64,000 nt of DNA from Qipengyuania_C sp046254955 (GCF_046254955.1 NZ_JBJXRG010000002.1:744001-808000); one strand, 5' to 3'; shown: positions 7,184-16,580, numbered from the stretch's first letter. The notes: a model not told the origin generated them from the sequence alone. Program-made: numbers and translations.

Positions 7184-9118
7184 CTAAATCCTCACCTGGC
7201 TGCCCAGCTCCACCACACGGTTCGTTGGCAGGCGGAAGAATTCCATCGCGGTCGCCGCATTGCGCAGCATCCAGGCAAATATCTTCTCGCGCCAGATCGG
7301 CATGCCGGGATTCTCGCTCGGCAGGAGCGTTTGTCGGCTGAGGAAGAAGCTGGTCTGCATCATGTCAAACTCGCCGCCGCAGCGCTTCATGAGCTTGAGG
7401 CCTTCGGGCACATTGGTTTCTTCCATGAAGCCGTAATGGAGGATTGCGCGGAAGAACCCGTCGCCCAGATCGTGCATTTCGCAGCGCTCCTCCGGATCGA
7501 CGTAGGGCACGTCGTCGATGAGCACGGTGAGGATCACCACACGCTCATGCAGCACCTTGTTGTGCTTGATATTGTGGAGCAGCGCCGAAGGCACTCCGCC
7601 CGTTTGCGAGGCCATGAAGATCGCCGTGCCGGATACGCGCTTGGCGCTGTTATGCGCCGATTTGGCGAATATCTCGATCGGCAGCGCGGTTTCGGTCATG
7701 CGCTCCTTCATCAGCTTGCGGCCCTTGGCCCAAGTCGTCAGCAGCGTGAAGGCAATGAAGCCGACCAGCAGCGGGAACCAGCCGCCTTGCGGCACCTTGA
7801 GGAGGTTGGCAGCGAAATATGCCCCGTCGACGATCAGGAACAGTATGACGACCGGAGCGGCATACCACCACTTCCACTTCCACACGCCGACAAACAACAC
7901 CGCCATCAACAGGGTGTCGATCGTGACCGCGCCCGTCACCGCGATACCGTAGGCGCTGGCGAGGTTGGACGATGTCTGGAAGGTCAGCACCAGAATGATC
8001 ACCGCGACCATCAGCGCCCAGTTGATGAACGGGATGTAAATCTGCCCCGCCTCGGTTTCGCTGGTGTGAAGGATCGAGAGGCGCGGCATGAAGCCGAGCT
8101 GCATCGCCTGGTGCGTGATCGAGAAGGCGCCGGAGATAACCGCCTGGCTCGCGATGAACGTTGCAACTGTCGCGAGGAACACCAGCGGCAAGCGCCATTC
8201 TTCGGAAGCGAGCAGGAAGAACGGATTGCGCACCACTTCGGCGGCCTGTTCGGGCGGAAGCCCGGCAATCATCGCGCCTTGCCCGAAGTAGTTGAGCAGC
8301 AGGCACGGCATCACGAAACCGAACCAAGACAAACGCATCGGGCCGCGCCCGAAATGACCCATGTCCGAATAGAGCGCTTCAGAGCCCGTCACCGCCAGCA
8401 CCACAGCGCCCATCGCCACGAAGGCGACAAAGCCGTCAGTGACGAAGAACATGATCGCGTAATAGGGGTTCAGCGCCCACAGGATGTCGGGGTTCTGGAT
8501 GATCTGCCAGCCGCCCATCCCCGCGATGACGATGAAATAGACGATCATCACCGGGGCAAATAGCGCGCCAACCTTCGCTGTGCCGCGTCGCTGGAGCATG
8601 AACAGGAAGACCAGCAGGCCCAGCGCGATCGGGATCACGAAGCGCTGCAAACCGGGGTCGACCACCGTCAGCCCCTCGACCGCGGACAAGACCGAGATCG
8701 CCGGGGTGATCATGCTGTCGCCATAGAAAAGCGAAGTCGCGAACACGCCGAGCAACACCACCAGCCAGCCGTATGAAGTCTTGCCGACATAGCGCGAAAG
8801 CAGCGCCACCAGCGCGAGGCTGCCGCCCTGACCCTTATTGTCTGCCCGCATCAGGATCGTGACATATTGCAATGCGACCACGATCAGCATCGACCAGAAG
8901 ATCAGGCTGACGACGCCAAGGACGTGCAGGCGGTCGATCGCCACGTTCGCAGCGCCAGCAAAGGTTTCACGAAATGCGTAGAGCGGGCTGGTGCCGATAT
9001 CGCCGAAGACGATGCCAATCGCGCCAACCGCGAGAGCAGTGCGCGATGCACCGCCATGACCATGTCCGCCCTTGCCCCCGGTGGAGGACGGTACGGGAGA
9101 CGTGCTGGTCTCGCTCAT
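7184..9118 (-). CDS. kup: Low-affinity potassium transporter Kup
   Basis: Inner-membrane K+/H+ symporter of the KUP/HAK family, 644 aa, the usual length. After a glycine/histidine-rich cytoplasmic start come about 12 hydrophobic segments; the first contains GIVFGDIGTSPLYAF, the family signature, and a soluble C-terminal domain follows from about residue 450. The start is supported by AGGAAAAG a few bases upstream. It is a single-gene unit beside the ccm operon with no obvious link to it. The open frame on the other strand (7331-8563) is its shadow. Confidence 0.96.
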   Translation of the reverse strand: MSETSTSPVPSSTGGKGGHGHGGASRTALAVGAIGIVFGDIGTSPLYAFRETFAGAANVAIDRLHVLGVVSLIFWSMLIVVALQYVTILMRADNKGQGGSLALVALLSRYVGKTSYGWLVVLLGVFATSLFYGDSMITPAISVLSAVEGLTVVDPGLQRFVIPIALGLLVFLFMLQRRGTAKVGALFAPVMIVYFIVIAGMGGWQIIQNPDILWALNPYYAIMFFVTDGFVAFVAMGAVVLAVTGSEALYSDMGHFGRGPMRLSWFGFVMPCLLLNYFGQGAMIAGLPPEQAAEVVRNPFFLLASEEWRLPLVFLATVATFIASQAVISGAFSITHQAMQLGFMPRLSILHTSETEAGQIYIPFINWALMVAVIILVLTFQTSSNLASAYGIAVTGAVTIDTLLMAVLFVGVWKWKWWYAAPVVILFLIVDGAYFAANLLKVPQGGWFPLLVGFIAFTLLTTWAKGRKLMKERMTETALPIEIFAKSAHNSAKRVSGTAIFMASQTGGVPSALLHNIKHNKVLHERVVILTVLIDDVPYVDPEERCEMHDLGDGFFRAILHYGFMEETNVPEGLKLMKRCGGEFDMMQTSFFLSRQTLLPSENPGMPIWREKIFAWMLRNAATAMEFFRLPTNRVVELGSQVRI

Positions 9119-9214
9119 GAAGCTTTTCCTAGCGCCTGCGCCGGGGCTATCTGCACCCCACTTGGCCGAAGGGCGCGGCGCTTAGCAGCACAATGTGCGA
9201 ACGGCAAGACGGGC

Positions 9215-9856
9215 CTACTGGACAGGAGCGGCCTGCATTTGCGCAATCAGCGCATCGAGACGTGCGAGCCGCTCAGCCAGCGCTGGCCGCCAAAGCGTAT
9301 CTTCCGGCGCCGCTTCCAGCATTTGCGCCCATAGCTCGCGCGCATCGTTCACGCGTCCGGAACGGATCATGGCAACACCAAGGAAGTAGCCTGCGCCGGG
9401 ATGATCAGGACGGGCCTGCTCGGCCTTGCCGAATGCGAATAGAGCCGCCGGTGTCAATTGGCCTTCCGCATGCTCGACCAGCGCATTGGCAAGCGCGACC
9501 CACGCCTCGGCATTGTCGGGCTGGTCATCGATTGCGCCGCGTAAAAGGCCGGCTGCGTCCGCATATTTGCCCTGCCGCGCAAAACCATCGGCGATGATGA
9601 TGTAGCGTGCAGGTTGCTGGCCATTGTCGAATAGCTCGCGCCGGGCCGCTACAAGCGCTTCCCCGCCTCCGGATTCGACCTGGGATTGGGCGCGCGGTGC
9701 CGAAGGCTGGCCCGGGGATCCTTGCAACGCATATCCGGTGAGGCCGAGCAGCAACGCGGCTGCGAACAGCGTCACGCTTTGCCGTGGCAGTTTGAGCGCG
9801 AACATCGCGAAGAGCGCAGCAACCGCTGCCAGTGCGAGTATTGGTAGCCAGCTCAC
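9215..9856 (-). CDS. ccmI: Cytochrome c maturation protein CcmI (TPR)
   Basis: Last gene of the ccm operon, 213 aa from a GTG at 9856. I chose this start because the GTG overlaps the ccmH stop by 4 bp (GTGA) and two hydrophobic segments follow at once; the longer frame upstream lies inside ccmH. Two N-terminal membrane segments (residues ~3-18 and 24-42) lead into a periplasmic tetratricopeptide region (AAGLLRGAIDDQPDNAEAW and further helices). By family, CcmI holds apocytochrome c for heme ligation by CcmFH. It is shorter than E. coli-type fused CcmH. Confidence 0.85.
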   Translation of the reverse strand: MSWLPILALAAVAALFAMFALKLPRQSVTLFAAALLLGLTGYALQGSPGQPSAPRAQSQVESGGGEALVAARRELFDNGQQPARYIIIADGFARQGKYADAAGLLRGAIDDQPDNAEAWVALANALVEHAEGQLTPAALFAFGKAEQARPDHPGAGYFLGVAMIRSGRVNDARELWAQMLEAAPEDTLWRPALAERLARLDALIAQMQAAPVQ

Positions 9857-10269
9857 GCCTCGGGCTCCTTGCGGCGCACCAGCCGCTTGCGGAAAATCAG
9901 CAATGCGATGACGATCAGGAGCAACGGACCGGCAAACAGCGGCCAAGTCGTCGAGCTGACGGTCGGCGCGTAGCTGACGTAGTCGCCATAGCGTTCGACC
10001 AGCCATGCGCGGATCGCTTCCGGGTCCTCTCCCGCTGCGATACGCGTGCGGACCTGGTGGCGCATATCGCCTGCCATCGGTGCATCGCTATCGGCAATCG
10101 ACTGGCTCTGACACTTGAGGCAGCGCAGGGTCTCCATCAGCTTGATCGCTTCGGCTTCGAGCGCCGGGTCTTCGAGCTGGTTATACGCGTATGGCGCAGG
10201 CGGAAGCGATTGCTGGGCAGCAAGCGGAGCTGCAAGGAGCAACGTCAGGAGCGCGAGAAACCGCTTCAT
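9853..10269 (-). CDS. ccmH: Cytochrome c maturation thiol reductase CcmH
   Basis: Periplasmic, membrane-tethered thioredoxin-like protein of 138 aa that keeps the apocytochrome CxxCH cysteines reduced. It has a signal peptide (MKRFLALLTLLLAAPLAAQ), the family redox motif LRCLKC near residues 48-53, and a C-terminal membrane anchor (PLFAGPLLLIVIALLIF). Its start overlaps the ccmG stop and its stop overlaps the ccmI GTG. The short form without TPRs fits a split ccmH/ccmI arrangement, common in alphaproteobacteria (CycL/CycH). Confidence 0.94.
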   Translation of the reverse strand: MKRFLALLTLLLAAPLAAQQSLPPAPYAYNQLEDPALEAEAIKLMETLRCLKCQSQSIADSDAPMAGDMRHQVRTRIAAGEDPEAIRAWLVERYGDYVSYAPTVSSTTWPLFAGPLLLIVIALLIFRKRLVRRKEPEA

Positions 10270-10796
10270 GATGCCGCCTCCCGCAATTCCTCAAGCAGCA
10301 CCGGCACATCGCTCGCACGGATATCGCCAATATGCTGGTGCGTTATCAGGCCATTGCCATCAATCACAAAGGTCTCGGGTACGCCGGAGGAGCCGATCTC
10401 GAGCTGGATTTCGGACAGGTCGTCCGCTCCGATCCGCGAATAGGGATTGCCATAGCGGCCCAGGAAAGCGGCGACATCTTCAGGCTTGTCACGGATCGCT
10501 ATTCCAACGATTTCAACACCCTCCGCTTCGAGCGCGGCCAGTTGCGGCGCTTCGGCAATACACGGCAGGCACCAGCTCGCCCAGATATTGAGCAGCTTCG
10601 GCGTTCCGTCCTTGAAATCGGCAAGGCTGACGCCCGGCTTGTCCTGCGTCGCGGCGCGCAGCGAAAACTCGGGCAGCGGCTTGCCTACCATGGCGCTCCG
10701 CACGAAGTCGTCCTTGGGTTGGCTCAACTGATACGCGGCAATGCCCAGGAAGAAGGCAAACAGCGCGAGCGGCACCCAGAGCGTCCAGCGCTTCAT
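10266..10796 (-). CDS. ccmG: Thiol:disulfide interchange protein CcmG/DsbE
   Basis: A 176-aa periplasmic thioredoxin-fold reductase for cytochrome c maturation. The start at 10796 is chosen because this ATG overlaps the ccmF TGA (ATGA) and begins a proper signal anchor MKRWTLWVPLALFAFFLG; the longer frame lies inside ccmF. The redox motif WASWCLPC is in the first half, and GVPETF(V) precedes the cis-proline region. It is coupled to ccmF upstream and ccmH downstream by 4-bp overlaps. Confidence 0.95.
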   Translation of the reverse strand: MKRWTLWVPLALFAFFLGIAAYQLSQPKDDFVRSAMVGKPLPEFSLRAATQDKPGVSLADFKDGTPKLLNIWASWCLPCIAEAPQLAALEAEGVEIVGIAIRDKPEDVAAFLGRYGNPYSRIGADDLSEIQLEIGSSGVPETFVIDGNGLITHQHIGDIRASDVPVLLEELREAAS

Positions 10797-12745
10797 GCCA
10801 GCGCCTCTTGCTCGCTGCGACGCGACGCGAGCCGCTTGCGCACCAGCCTCCTCCTCAAATCGGTCTGTAGCCGCCCGATGATAGAGAGGACCCCGCCCAA
10901 TGCGATGAGCAAGCCGCCGTACCAGATGAAGGTCACGAAGGGCTTCCACCACAGCCGCAGCTGCCACCGGCCATCATCGGCCTGGGTTCCGATTACGGCA
11001 TAAAGCTGCCCGTTCCAGCGGGTCGCTAGCGCGCTTTCGGTGGTTTGCTGGGGGGGCGACCAGAAACTGCGCGATTGCGGCGTCATCACGATCGGATCGC
11101 CGGGGCCGGTGCGCGCTTCGAGCACGCCTTCGATTGCCGTCCAGTTGGGTCCGGCAACGGGCCGCACTTCGGCCAGGCTGATCTGCCACGGACCGACTTC
11201 GGTCATGTCGCCGATCTGCGCCGCGACGAGCTTTTCTTCGCTGAAAGCCGTTTCGCTCGCCATGCCGAAGAGGGCGACCGCAATACCCAGATGGGCCGTG
11301 ACCATGCCCCAGACCGACAGCGGGACGCGCCTGAGGTTGCGGCCACGCAGCGGCAAGATGCTGGCGAAGGCGAGTCCGGCGGCAAGCGCAAGACCCAGTA
11401 GCGGCAGGATGCCGACATCGCCCAGCAGGCTCACGAAAACGAGCACGGTGAACGCAATCGCCGCGGTCAGGATCATCGGACGGGATATCCTCGAAAGGCT
11501 GTCACCTCGCCATCGCAGCAGCGGTCCTATTGCCATCACCACCAGCATCGGGATCGTGAAAATCGCGCCGACAGGGTTGAAGTAAGGCGGACCGACCGAA
11601 ACAGTGGTGTCGAAAGCCTCGGTCAGCAGCGGATAGAGCGTGCCAAGCAGCACGATGCCAAGGATCGCGCTGAGCATCACATTGTTGAAGACCAGCGCGC
11701 CTTCGCGGCTGGTGGCGGTGAAACGTTCGCCTTCGCTCACGGTCCCGGCACGGAGCGCAAACAGCAGCAGCGCACCGCCGATATAGATCGCCAACAGCGC
11801 GAGGATGAAAGTGCCGCGCTCCGGATCGACCGCGAAGGCGTGGACGCTTGTCAGCACGCCCGAGCGCACGAGGAAAGTGCCGAGCATCGACATCGAGAAG
11901 GCGACCACGCCCAGCATGATCGTCCATGCGCGCAAGGCATCGCGCGCCGCCAGTACGCTGACCGAATGGAGTAATGCTGTCGCCGCCAGCCACGGCATCA
12001 GCGAAGCGTTTTCGACCGGATCCCAGAACCACCAGCCGCCCCAACCGAGCTCGTAATACGCCCAATAGCTCCCGGCGGTGATTCCCAGCGTAAGGAACAC
12101 CCAGGCGCCGAGGATCCACGGGCGCATGACCTTGGCGAAATCGGGCGTGACCTGCCGCGTGATCAGCGCGCCGACGGCGAAGCTGAATGCCACCGAGAGC
12201 CCGACATAGCCCATGTAGAGCGTGGGCGGATGGAAAGCCAAACCAAGGTCCTGCAGCAGCGGATTGAGGCCCAGCCCCTCGACAGCCGGTATCGGCAAGC
12301 GCTCGAACGGGTTCGAGCTGAGCAGCAGGAATGCATAAAAGCCGATCGCGACTAAGCCTTGCGCCGCAAGCGTCGCCAGCATTGTGCGTTCAGGCAATCG
12401 TTTCTCGATCCAGCCGATCAACGCCCCGGCAATTGCCATCACCGTGACCCACAACAGCATCGAGCCTTCGTGATTGCCCCAGGCGCCCGAAAGCTTGAAC
12501 ACCAGCGGCTTCATCGAATGCGAATTGGTCGCGACCAGCTTCACGGAAAGGTCGGTGATCGCAAAGAGCCACAGCAGCATGGCGAAGCTGAATGTCGCCA
12601 GCAGGCCCTGCACGATTGCAGCGGGCCGTGCGAGGCGGGCAATCTCGCCGCCGTCTTCGCGCAGGCCGAGACCGCCCGCGACCAGCTGCAACACTGCAAG
12701 CGCAGCCGCAAGCCACAGTGCAGCAAGACCGAGTTCAGCGATCAT
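10793..12745 (-). CDS. ccmF: Heme lyase CcmF
   Basis: Large integral membrane protein, 650 aa, with about 14-15 hydrophobic segments. It carries the WWD heme-binding domain (WGGWWFWDPVENASLMPW, around residue 235) and conserved periplasmic histidines. By family, it ligates heme from holo-CcmE to apocytochrome c. It starts 13 bp after ccmE and overlaps ccmG. Length and topology are normal. Confidence 0.97.
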   Translation of the reverse strand: MIAELGLAALWLAAALAVLQLVAGGLGLREDGGEIARLARPAAIVQGLLATFSFAMLLWLFAITDLSVKLVATNSHSMKPLVFKLSGAWGNHEGSMLLWVTVMAIAGALIGWIEKRLPERTMLATLAAQGLVAIGFYAFLLLSSNPFERLPIPAVEGLGLNPLLQDLGLAFHPPTLYMGYVGLSVAFSFAVGALITRQVTPDFAKVMRPWILGAWVFLTLGITAGSYWAYYELGWGGWWFWDPVENASLMPWLAATALLHSVSVLAARDALRAWTIMLGVVAFSMSMLGTFLVRSGVLTSVHAFAVDPERGTFILALLAIYIGGALLLFALRAGTVSEGERFTATSREGALVFNNVMLSAILGIVLLGTLYPLLTEAFDTTVSVGPPYFNPVGAIFTIPMLVVMAIGPLLRWRGDSLSRISRPMILTAAIAFTVLVFVSLLGDVGILPLLGLALAAGLAFASILPLRGRNLRRVPLSVWGMVTAHLGIAVALFGMASETAFSEEKLVAAQIGDMTEVGPWQISLAEVRPVAGPNWTAIEGVLEARTGPGDPIVMTPQSRSFWSPPQQTTESALATRWNGQLYAVIGTQADDGRWQLRLWWKPFVTFIWYGGLLIALGGVLSIIGRLQTDLRRRLVRKRLASRRSEQEALA

Positions 12746-12758
12746 TGGTTTATGCCCA

Positions 12759-13229
12759 CTAAAGCCCGACCGTCGTTTCTTCGGCCATTTTGGCGGCCTG
12801 ATGCTCGCTCATGCCTTCCAGCTCGCGCGGCACGTAATTCTCGTCATGCTTGGCGAGGAGGTTGTCCGCCACGAAAGTGCCATCGTCGGCAAGGCTTCCC
12901 TCGGCCACGACACCCGAGCCTTCGACGAACAGGTCCGGCACTATCCCCGCGAAACGAACCGGCACGCTGGAGTCCTCGCGTCCCGTTACGGTGAAGGCAA
13001 TGGTCACGCCGTCCTCAAGCGTTTCGATACTGCCCGGTGCGACCATGCCGCCGAGGCGCACCGCGCGGCCGACTTGAGGCGGATCGGCTACCATCTGTTC
13101 GGGCAGGTAGAAATAGCTCGCCTGGCTCCTGAGCGACCATGCGGCGAGCAAGCCGGCACCGATCAGCGCGATGATCGCAATGACCAGCAGGACAAGCCGT
13201 TGATGCTTTGGTTTGAGTGAGCCGGTCAT
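12759..13229 (-). CDS. ccmE: Heme chaperone CcmE
   Basis: Periplasmic heme chaperone, 156 aa, with an N-terminal signal anchor (LVLLVIAIIALIGAGLLAAW), an OB-fold beta domain (GGMVAPGSI..., TVTGRE...) and the heme-attaching histidine in LAKHDENYVP near residue 130, with the nearby tyrosine. The start ATG overlaps the ccmD stop (ATGA). Confidence 0.96.
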   Translation of the reverse strand: MTGSLKPKHQRLVLLVIAIIALIGAGLLAAWSLRSQASYFYLPEQMVADPPQVGRAVRLGGMVAPGSIETLEDGVTIAFTVTGREDSSVPVRFAGIVPDLFVEGSGVVAEGSLADDGTFVADNLLAKHDENYVPRELEGMSEHQAAKMAEETTVGL

Positions 13230-13366
13230 TTCCTACGCGCCTTTTCACGGCGGCGCTCGGCGCGCTTCATATCGAGCCACGCCCAGGCAACAGTACCCAA
13301 AATGCCGGCCACGCCAATAGCATAGGCGGCATAGACGAACGGTAGCTGGTCGAGCGCCTCGCGCAT
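13226..13366 (-). CDS. ccmD: Heme exporter accessory protein CcmD (short ORF)
   Basis: A 46-aa ORF read directly between ccmC and ccmE: MREALDQLPFVYAAYAIG followed by one membrane helix, WAWLDMKR and a basic C-terminus RRREKARRK. Size, single helix, the xFVYAAYA start and position match CcmD, which helps release holo-CcmE from the CcmABC complex. Its ATG overlaps the ccmC TGA by one base, and its TGA overlaps the ccmE ATG by four. Confidence 0.9.
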   Translation of the reverse strand: MREALDQLPFVYAAYAIGVAGILGTVAWAWLDMKRAERRREKARRK

Positions 13367-14094
13367 CAGGCCGGCTCCAGTTCATCGGCCTTGCGGCGAA
13401 TACGCGCTTCTGCCTGGATATCGGCGAGCAGCGCCCGCATGCGTGCAAGGATGATCCCGCCGAACAGCAACGACATGCCGATGACCGCCATGGCCAGTGG
13501 CCAGAGATAAACATCGGCGATCGCGCTGCTACCCAGCGTGATGCTGGGCGGCTGGTGTAGCGAATTCCACCACACCACAGAGCGGTTGATGATCGGAATG
13601 TTGATCGCACCAACCAGTCCGAAGATGGCCGGAATGCGGCTCGATCCGCCTTCGCGCTCCACCGCCTGCGCCAGCGCGATATAGCCAAAGTAGAGGAACA
13701 GCAGCACCAGCATACTGGTGAGCCGCCCGTCCCACACCCACCATGTGCCCCAGGTCGGCCTGCCCCAGATCGATCCGGTGGCAAGGCAGATGCTGGTGAA
13801 AACCATTCCCGGAACCGCCGCAGCGCGCGCAGCCAGCGCCGCCAGCGGATGGCGCCAGACAAGATACACAAGGCTCGCAAGGGCAATGGTGGTCCAGCCG
13901 CCCATGCCCAGCCATGCAGAAGGGACATGGATGAAAAGTATGCGGACGGTTTCGCCCATCAGGCGGTCAGGCGGAACCGTGAAATAACCCCACGCCAACG
14001 CCGCGCCCGTCAGCAGCAGGCCGCTCACCAGAAGCACCGGTGTCAGCCAGCTGGCAAGCGCCAGAAATCGTCGGGGATTTGCAAATCCGTGCAT
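13366..14094 (-). CDS. ccmC: Heme exporter/handling protein CcmC
   Basis: Inner-membrane protein, 242 aa from the ATG at 14094 (a GTG at 14127 would add 11 residues). It has six hydrophobic segments and the WWD domain WGTWWVWDGRLTSML near the middle, with flanking conserved histidines (HVPSAW). By family, it delivers heme to CcmE. It is the first gene of ccmCDEFGHI here; ccmA and ccmB are not adjacent and must lie elsewhere. Confidence 0.94.
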   Translation of the reverse strand: MHGFANPRRFLALASWLTPVLLVSGLLLTGAALAWGYFTVPPDRLMGETVRILFIHVPSAWLGMGGWTTIALASLVYLVWRHPLAALAARAAAVPGMVFTSICLATGSIWGRPTWGTWWVWDGRLTSMLVLLFLYFGYIALAQAVEREGGSSRIPAIFGLVGAINIPIINRSVVWWNSLHQPPSITLGSSAIADVYLWPLAMAVIGMSLLFGGIILARMRALLADIQAEARIRRKADELEPA

Positions 14095-14149
14095 CACAAC
14101 CGTCCGCGCCCGCTTTGGCAGTGCCACGGCATACCATCAAGCTAAAGCG

Positions 14150-15184
14150 TCAGCGTCCGATCAGCTTTTTCGCCATGGCGTCGGCGACTTCGGCGGGGGT
14201 CAGCCCATTGGCCTCGCTTTCGGCCCATATTTCCTGAAGCCGGCCAGGGATTTCGTCGATCTTGGCATGGACACGAGCGTTGTCGGAATCGTCAATGATC
14301 CGCATCACCGTGATGATGCCACCCGCGTTGATGACATAGTCGGGCGCATAGAGAATGCCGCGTTCGGCCAGAATACGCCCCTCGCTCCCGGTTGCGAGCT
14401 GGTTATTCGCGCCGCCAGCTACTGCCTTGACCTTTATCGCCTTGGCAACCTCCTCGGTAATCACCGCGCCCAGAGCATTGGGGCTGAAGACGTCGGCTTC
14501 GATGGCAAGGATCTCGTCACTCGCAACCACACTTGCGCCCAGCTCCTTGCCAAGCGCCTGCGCGCGCTCGCTATCGACGTCGGCCAGCGTCAGCCGCGCG
14601 CCTTCTTCTGCAAGGTGGCGCGCAGTACCGCCGCCGACGCTGCCCACGCCCTGCAGCGCCACATGGACGCCTTCGAGGCTGTCTACGCCCAAGGCACGCT
14701 TCACGGCCGCCTTGATGCCCAGGAATACACCGCGTGCGGTGTAAGGACCCGGGCTTCCGCCGCCGCCGCCAGGAAGGCCCGCAACGCTTTGTGTGTGCTG
14801 CGAAATATCGACCATGTCCTGTTCGGACATGCCGACGTCTTGCGCAGTGATATAGCGTCCGCCCAGCCCTTCAACCGCGCGCGCAAATGCTTGGAGCATC
14901 TCGGGCGTCTTGGTGCGATCCTTGTCGGCCAGGATCACGGCTTTGCCGCCGCCTGCCTTCAGGCCCGCCATCGCGTTCTTGTAGCTCATTCCGCGGCTCA
15001 GCCGCAGGGCATCGACGATCGCGGCTCCAGGCTCGGCATAATGCCAGAAGCGCGTTCCGCCGGCAGCCGGGCCGAGATGTGTTGAATGCATCGCAATAAT
15101 GGCGCGGAGCCCGCTCGCGCGGTCGTGCACGAAATGCACGACTTCGTGATCATCATAGTCAGGCTGCGTCCAGAATGCCGTCAT
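14150..15184 (-). CDS. Glu/Leu/Phe/Val dehydrogenase family protein
   Basis: NAD(P)-dependent amino acid dehydrogenase, 344 aa, the size of leucine/phenylalanine dehydrogenases rather than of glutamate dehydrogenase. The N-terminal domain has the glycine-rich GPAAGGTRFW, MSYKNAMAGLKAGGGK with catalytic lysine, and TAQDVG. The C-terminal Rossmann domain has ALQGVGSVGGGTA, then GGANNQL. By family, it deaminates a branched-chain or aromatic amino acid to the oxo acid; the substrate cannot be told from the sequence. It may supply branched-chain fatty-acid primers or catabolism. A short gap separates it from ccmC. Confidence 0.87.
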   Translation of the reverse strand: MTAFWTQPDYDDHEVVHFVHDRASGLRAIIAMHSTHLGPAAGGTRFWHYAEPGAAIVDALRLSRGMSYKNAMAGLKAGGGKAVILADKDRTKTPEMLQAFARAVEGLGGRYITAQDVGMSEQDMVDISQHTQSVAGLPGGGGGSPGPYTARGVFLGIKAAVKRALGVDSLEGVHVALQGVGSVGGGTARHLAEEGARLTLADVDSERAQALGKELGASVVASDEILAIEADVFSPNALGAVITEEVAKAIKVKAVAGGANNQLATGSEGRILAERGILYAPDYVINAGGIITVMRIIDDSDNARVHAKIDEIPGRLQEIWAESEANGLTPAEVADAMAKKLIGR

Positions 15185-15233
15185 CGAAAGGCCCCTCAGG
15201 CGGTTGCATCACGCATGTCCTGCGGAGGGGGAA

Positions 15234-15311
15234 TGGGGCGATCGAGGGGTCTTGAACCCCCGACCTCCGGTACCACAAACCGGCGCTCTAACCAACTGAG
15301 CTACGATCGCC
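15234..15311 (-). tRNA. tRNA-His (anticodon GTG)
   Basis: Reverse strand reads GCGATCG acceptor paired with CGATCGC, D-arm AGCTCAGTTGGTTAGAGC, anticodon loop TTGTGGT (GTG, His), T-arm GGGGGTTCAAGACCCC, discriminator C73 and encoded CCA. A G at 15311 opposite C73 is the extra G-1 typical of tRNA-His. Confidence 0.97.
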
Positions 15312-15527
15312 ACAATCCCGCATCTGGCCCGCACCAGGCATGCAGCCGGGCCTGATAAGCCCGCTGCCGGGCGGGTCAAGTCGCTTCACCAGGGGCGGCG
15401 GCGCTGTTGCATAGCGCACTCGCTTTTGGAAGCGAAAAATTCCCGGCGAGTTCGTTGGCGTAATTTTGTTGCGCGGGCAATTTCAGTAGGCTTGCACCGG
15501 ATCACATTGGCCGTAACGTGAGTCGCG

Positions 15528-16160
15528 ATGACCGCATCTTCGCAAACTGCCAGCGCCGTCCTGATCGAACGCGGCATGAAGCGCGTTCCCTCGCCCAAGG
15601 TCGAGCTGTTGCAGATGCGCGAATTCCTCTCCCCGCACCACTGCGGAGATCTGATGGGATTGATCGATCGCGACCGCCGTCCTTCGACCATCGCAGATCC
15701 CAACGGTGACGACTATTTTCGCACCAGTGAAACATGCGATCTATCCGTTAAAGATGCAGCAGTGGCCGAGCTGGAGCAAAAACTCGCTGCATTGAGCGGG
15801 ATCGATCCGGCCTATGGCGAGCCGATCCAGGGGCAACGCTACGACGTGGGCCAGGAATTCAAGGCTCACACGGACTATTTCGAACCGGGTGGTGCCGATT
15901 TCGAGAAATTCTGCTCGGTCGCGGGCCAGCGGACCTGGACCTTCATGGTCTACCTCAATCCGGTTGGCGCAGGTGGCGGAACGCGCTTCAAGACTCTTGG
16001 CAAGACCTTCCAGCCGGAAGTCGGCAAGCTGTTATGCTGGAACAATCGTACGAGCGACGGCGGTGTGAACCCGGCGACACTTCATCACGGGATGAAAGTG
16101 CGCAAGGGCACAAAGTACATCATCACCAAGTGGTACCGCGAGCGGGAATGGGGTTGGTAG
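15528..16160 (+). CDS. 2OG-Fe(II) oxygenase, prolyl 4-hydroxylase family
   Basis: A 210-aa dioxygenase of the P4Hc type. The double-stranded beta-helix core shows the iron ligands in HTDYF (H and D) and LHHGMKV (distal H), and the 2-oxoglutarate lysine in KGTKYIITKW near the C-terminus; QRYDVGQEFKAH precedes the first ligands. By family, it hydroxylates prolyl residues or a related substrate; the target is unknown. There is no signal peptide, so it is cytoplasmic. It is monocistronic or co-transcribed with the small zinc finger gene 70 bp on. The 216 bp upstream contain no ORF that I can support. Confidence 0.88.
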   Translation: MTASSQTASAVLIERGMKRVPSPKVELLQMREFLSPHHCGDLMGLIDRDRRPSTIADPNGDDYFRTSETCDLSVKDAAVAELEQKLAALSGIDPAYGEPIQGQRYDVGQEFKAHTDYFEPGGADFEKFCSVAGQRTWTFMVYLNPVGAGGGTRFKTLGKTFQPEVGKLLCWNNRTSDGGVNPATLHHGMKVRKGTKYIITKWYREREWGW

Positions 16161-16232
16161 ATTTGCGCTAGATCAATTTCGCGCAACCACAAGCACGCTA
16201 AGATCCTATCTCTTCAGAGAGAGGTGAATGCC

Positions 16233-16547
16233 ATGAGCGACTACTCCGATTTTGCTGCAAAACTTCGCGAGCGGCTCGATGACCTGCTGGAACGTACCGA
16301 GGTGATTGAAGACGATCTTCGGCATCCGCTTGATGCGGACTGGAGCGAGCAGGCCGTGGATTTGGCCGATGACGAGGCGCTGGAGGGCGTCGACGACGTG
16401 TTGCGCGCAGAAATCCAGCAGATCCGGCTCGCGCTGCTACGGATCGAGAACGGCACCTACGGGACCTGCGCCAAATGCGGCAAGGATATCCGCCGTGAGA
16501 GGCTCGATGCGCGCCCGATCGCAACGCGCTGCATCGACTGCGCATAG
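16233..16547 (+). CDS. DksA/TraR-type zinc finger protein
   Basis: A 104-aa protein with a helical coiled-coil N-terminus (residues 1-70) and a C-terminal four-cysteine zinc finger, CAKC...CIDC. It is shorter than housekeeping DksA (about 150 aa), so it belongs to the TraR/YbiI-like short class that may act on RNA polymerase. I chose the ATG at 16233 because GAGG lies 8 bp before it; a GTG at 16224 would add three residues. It converges on rpmE with a terminator between. Confidence 0.85.
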   Translation: MSDYSDFAAKLRERLDDLLERTEVIEDDLRHPLDADWSEQAVDLADDEALEGVDDVLRAEIQQIRLALLRIENGTYGTCAKCGKDIRRERLDARPIATRCIDCA

Positions 16548-16552
16548 AGACG

Positions 16553-16580
16553 AAAAAGGGCGGTCCCGTCGGACCGCCCT
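16553..16580 (-). terminator. Rho-independent terminator of rpmE (minus strand)
   Basis: Inverted arms AGGGCGGTCC and GGACCGCCCT with a 4-base loop; on the minus strand the stem is followed by TTTTTCG. It sits between the convergent zinc finger and rpmE genes, and may stop both. Confidence 0.85.

Noticed and set aside
7331..8563. 410-codon plus-strand ORF opposite kup
   Set aside because: Histidine/arginine/glutamate-rich composition expected of the complementary frame of a GC-rich membrane-protein gene.
14267..15085. Plus-strand ORF opposite the Glu/Leu dehydrogenase
   Set aside because: Shadow frame; the minus-strand gene has complete catalytic motifs.
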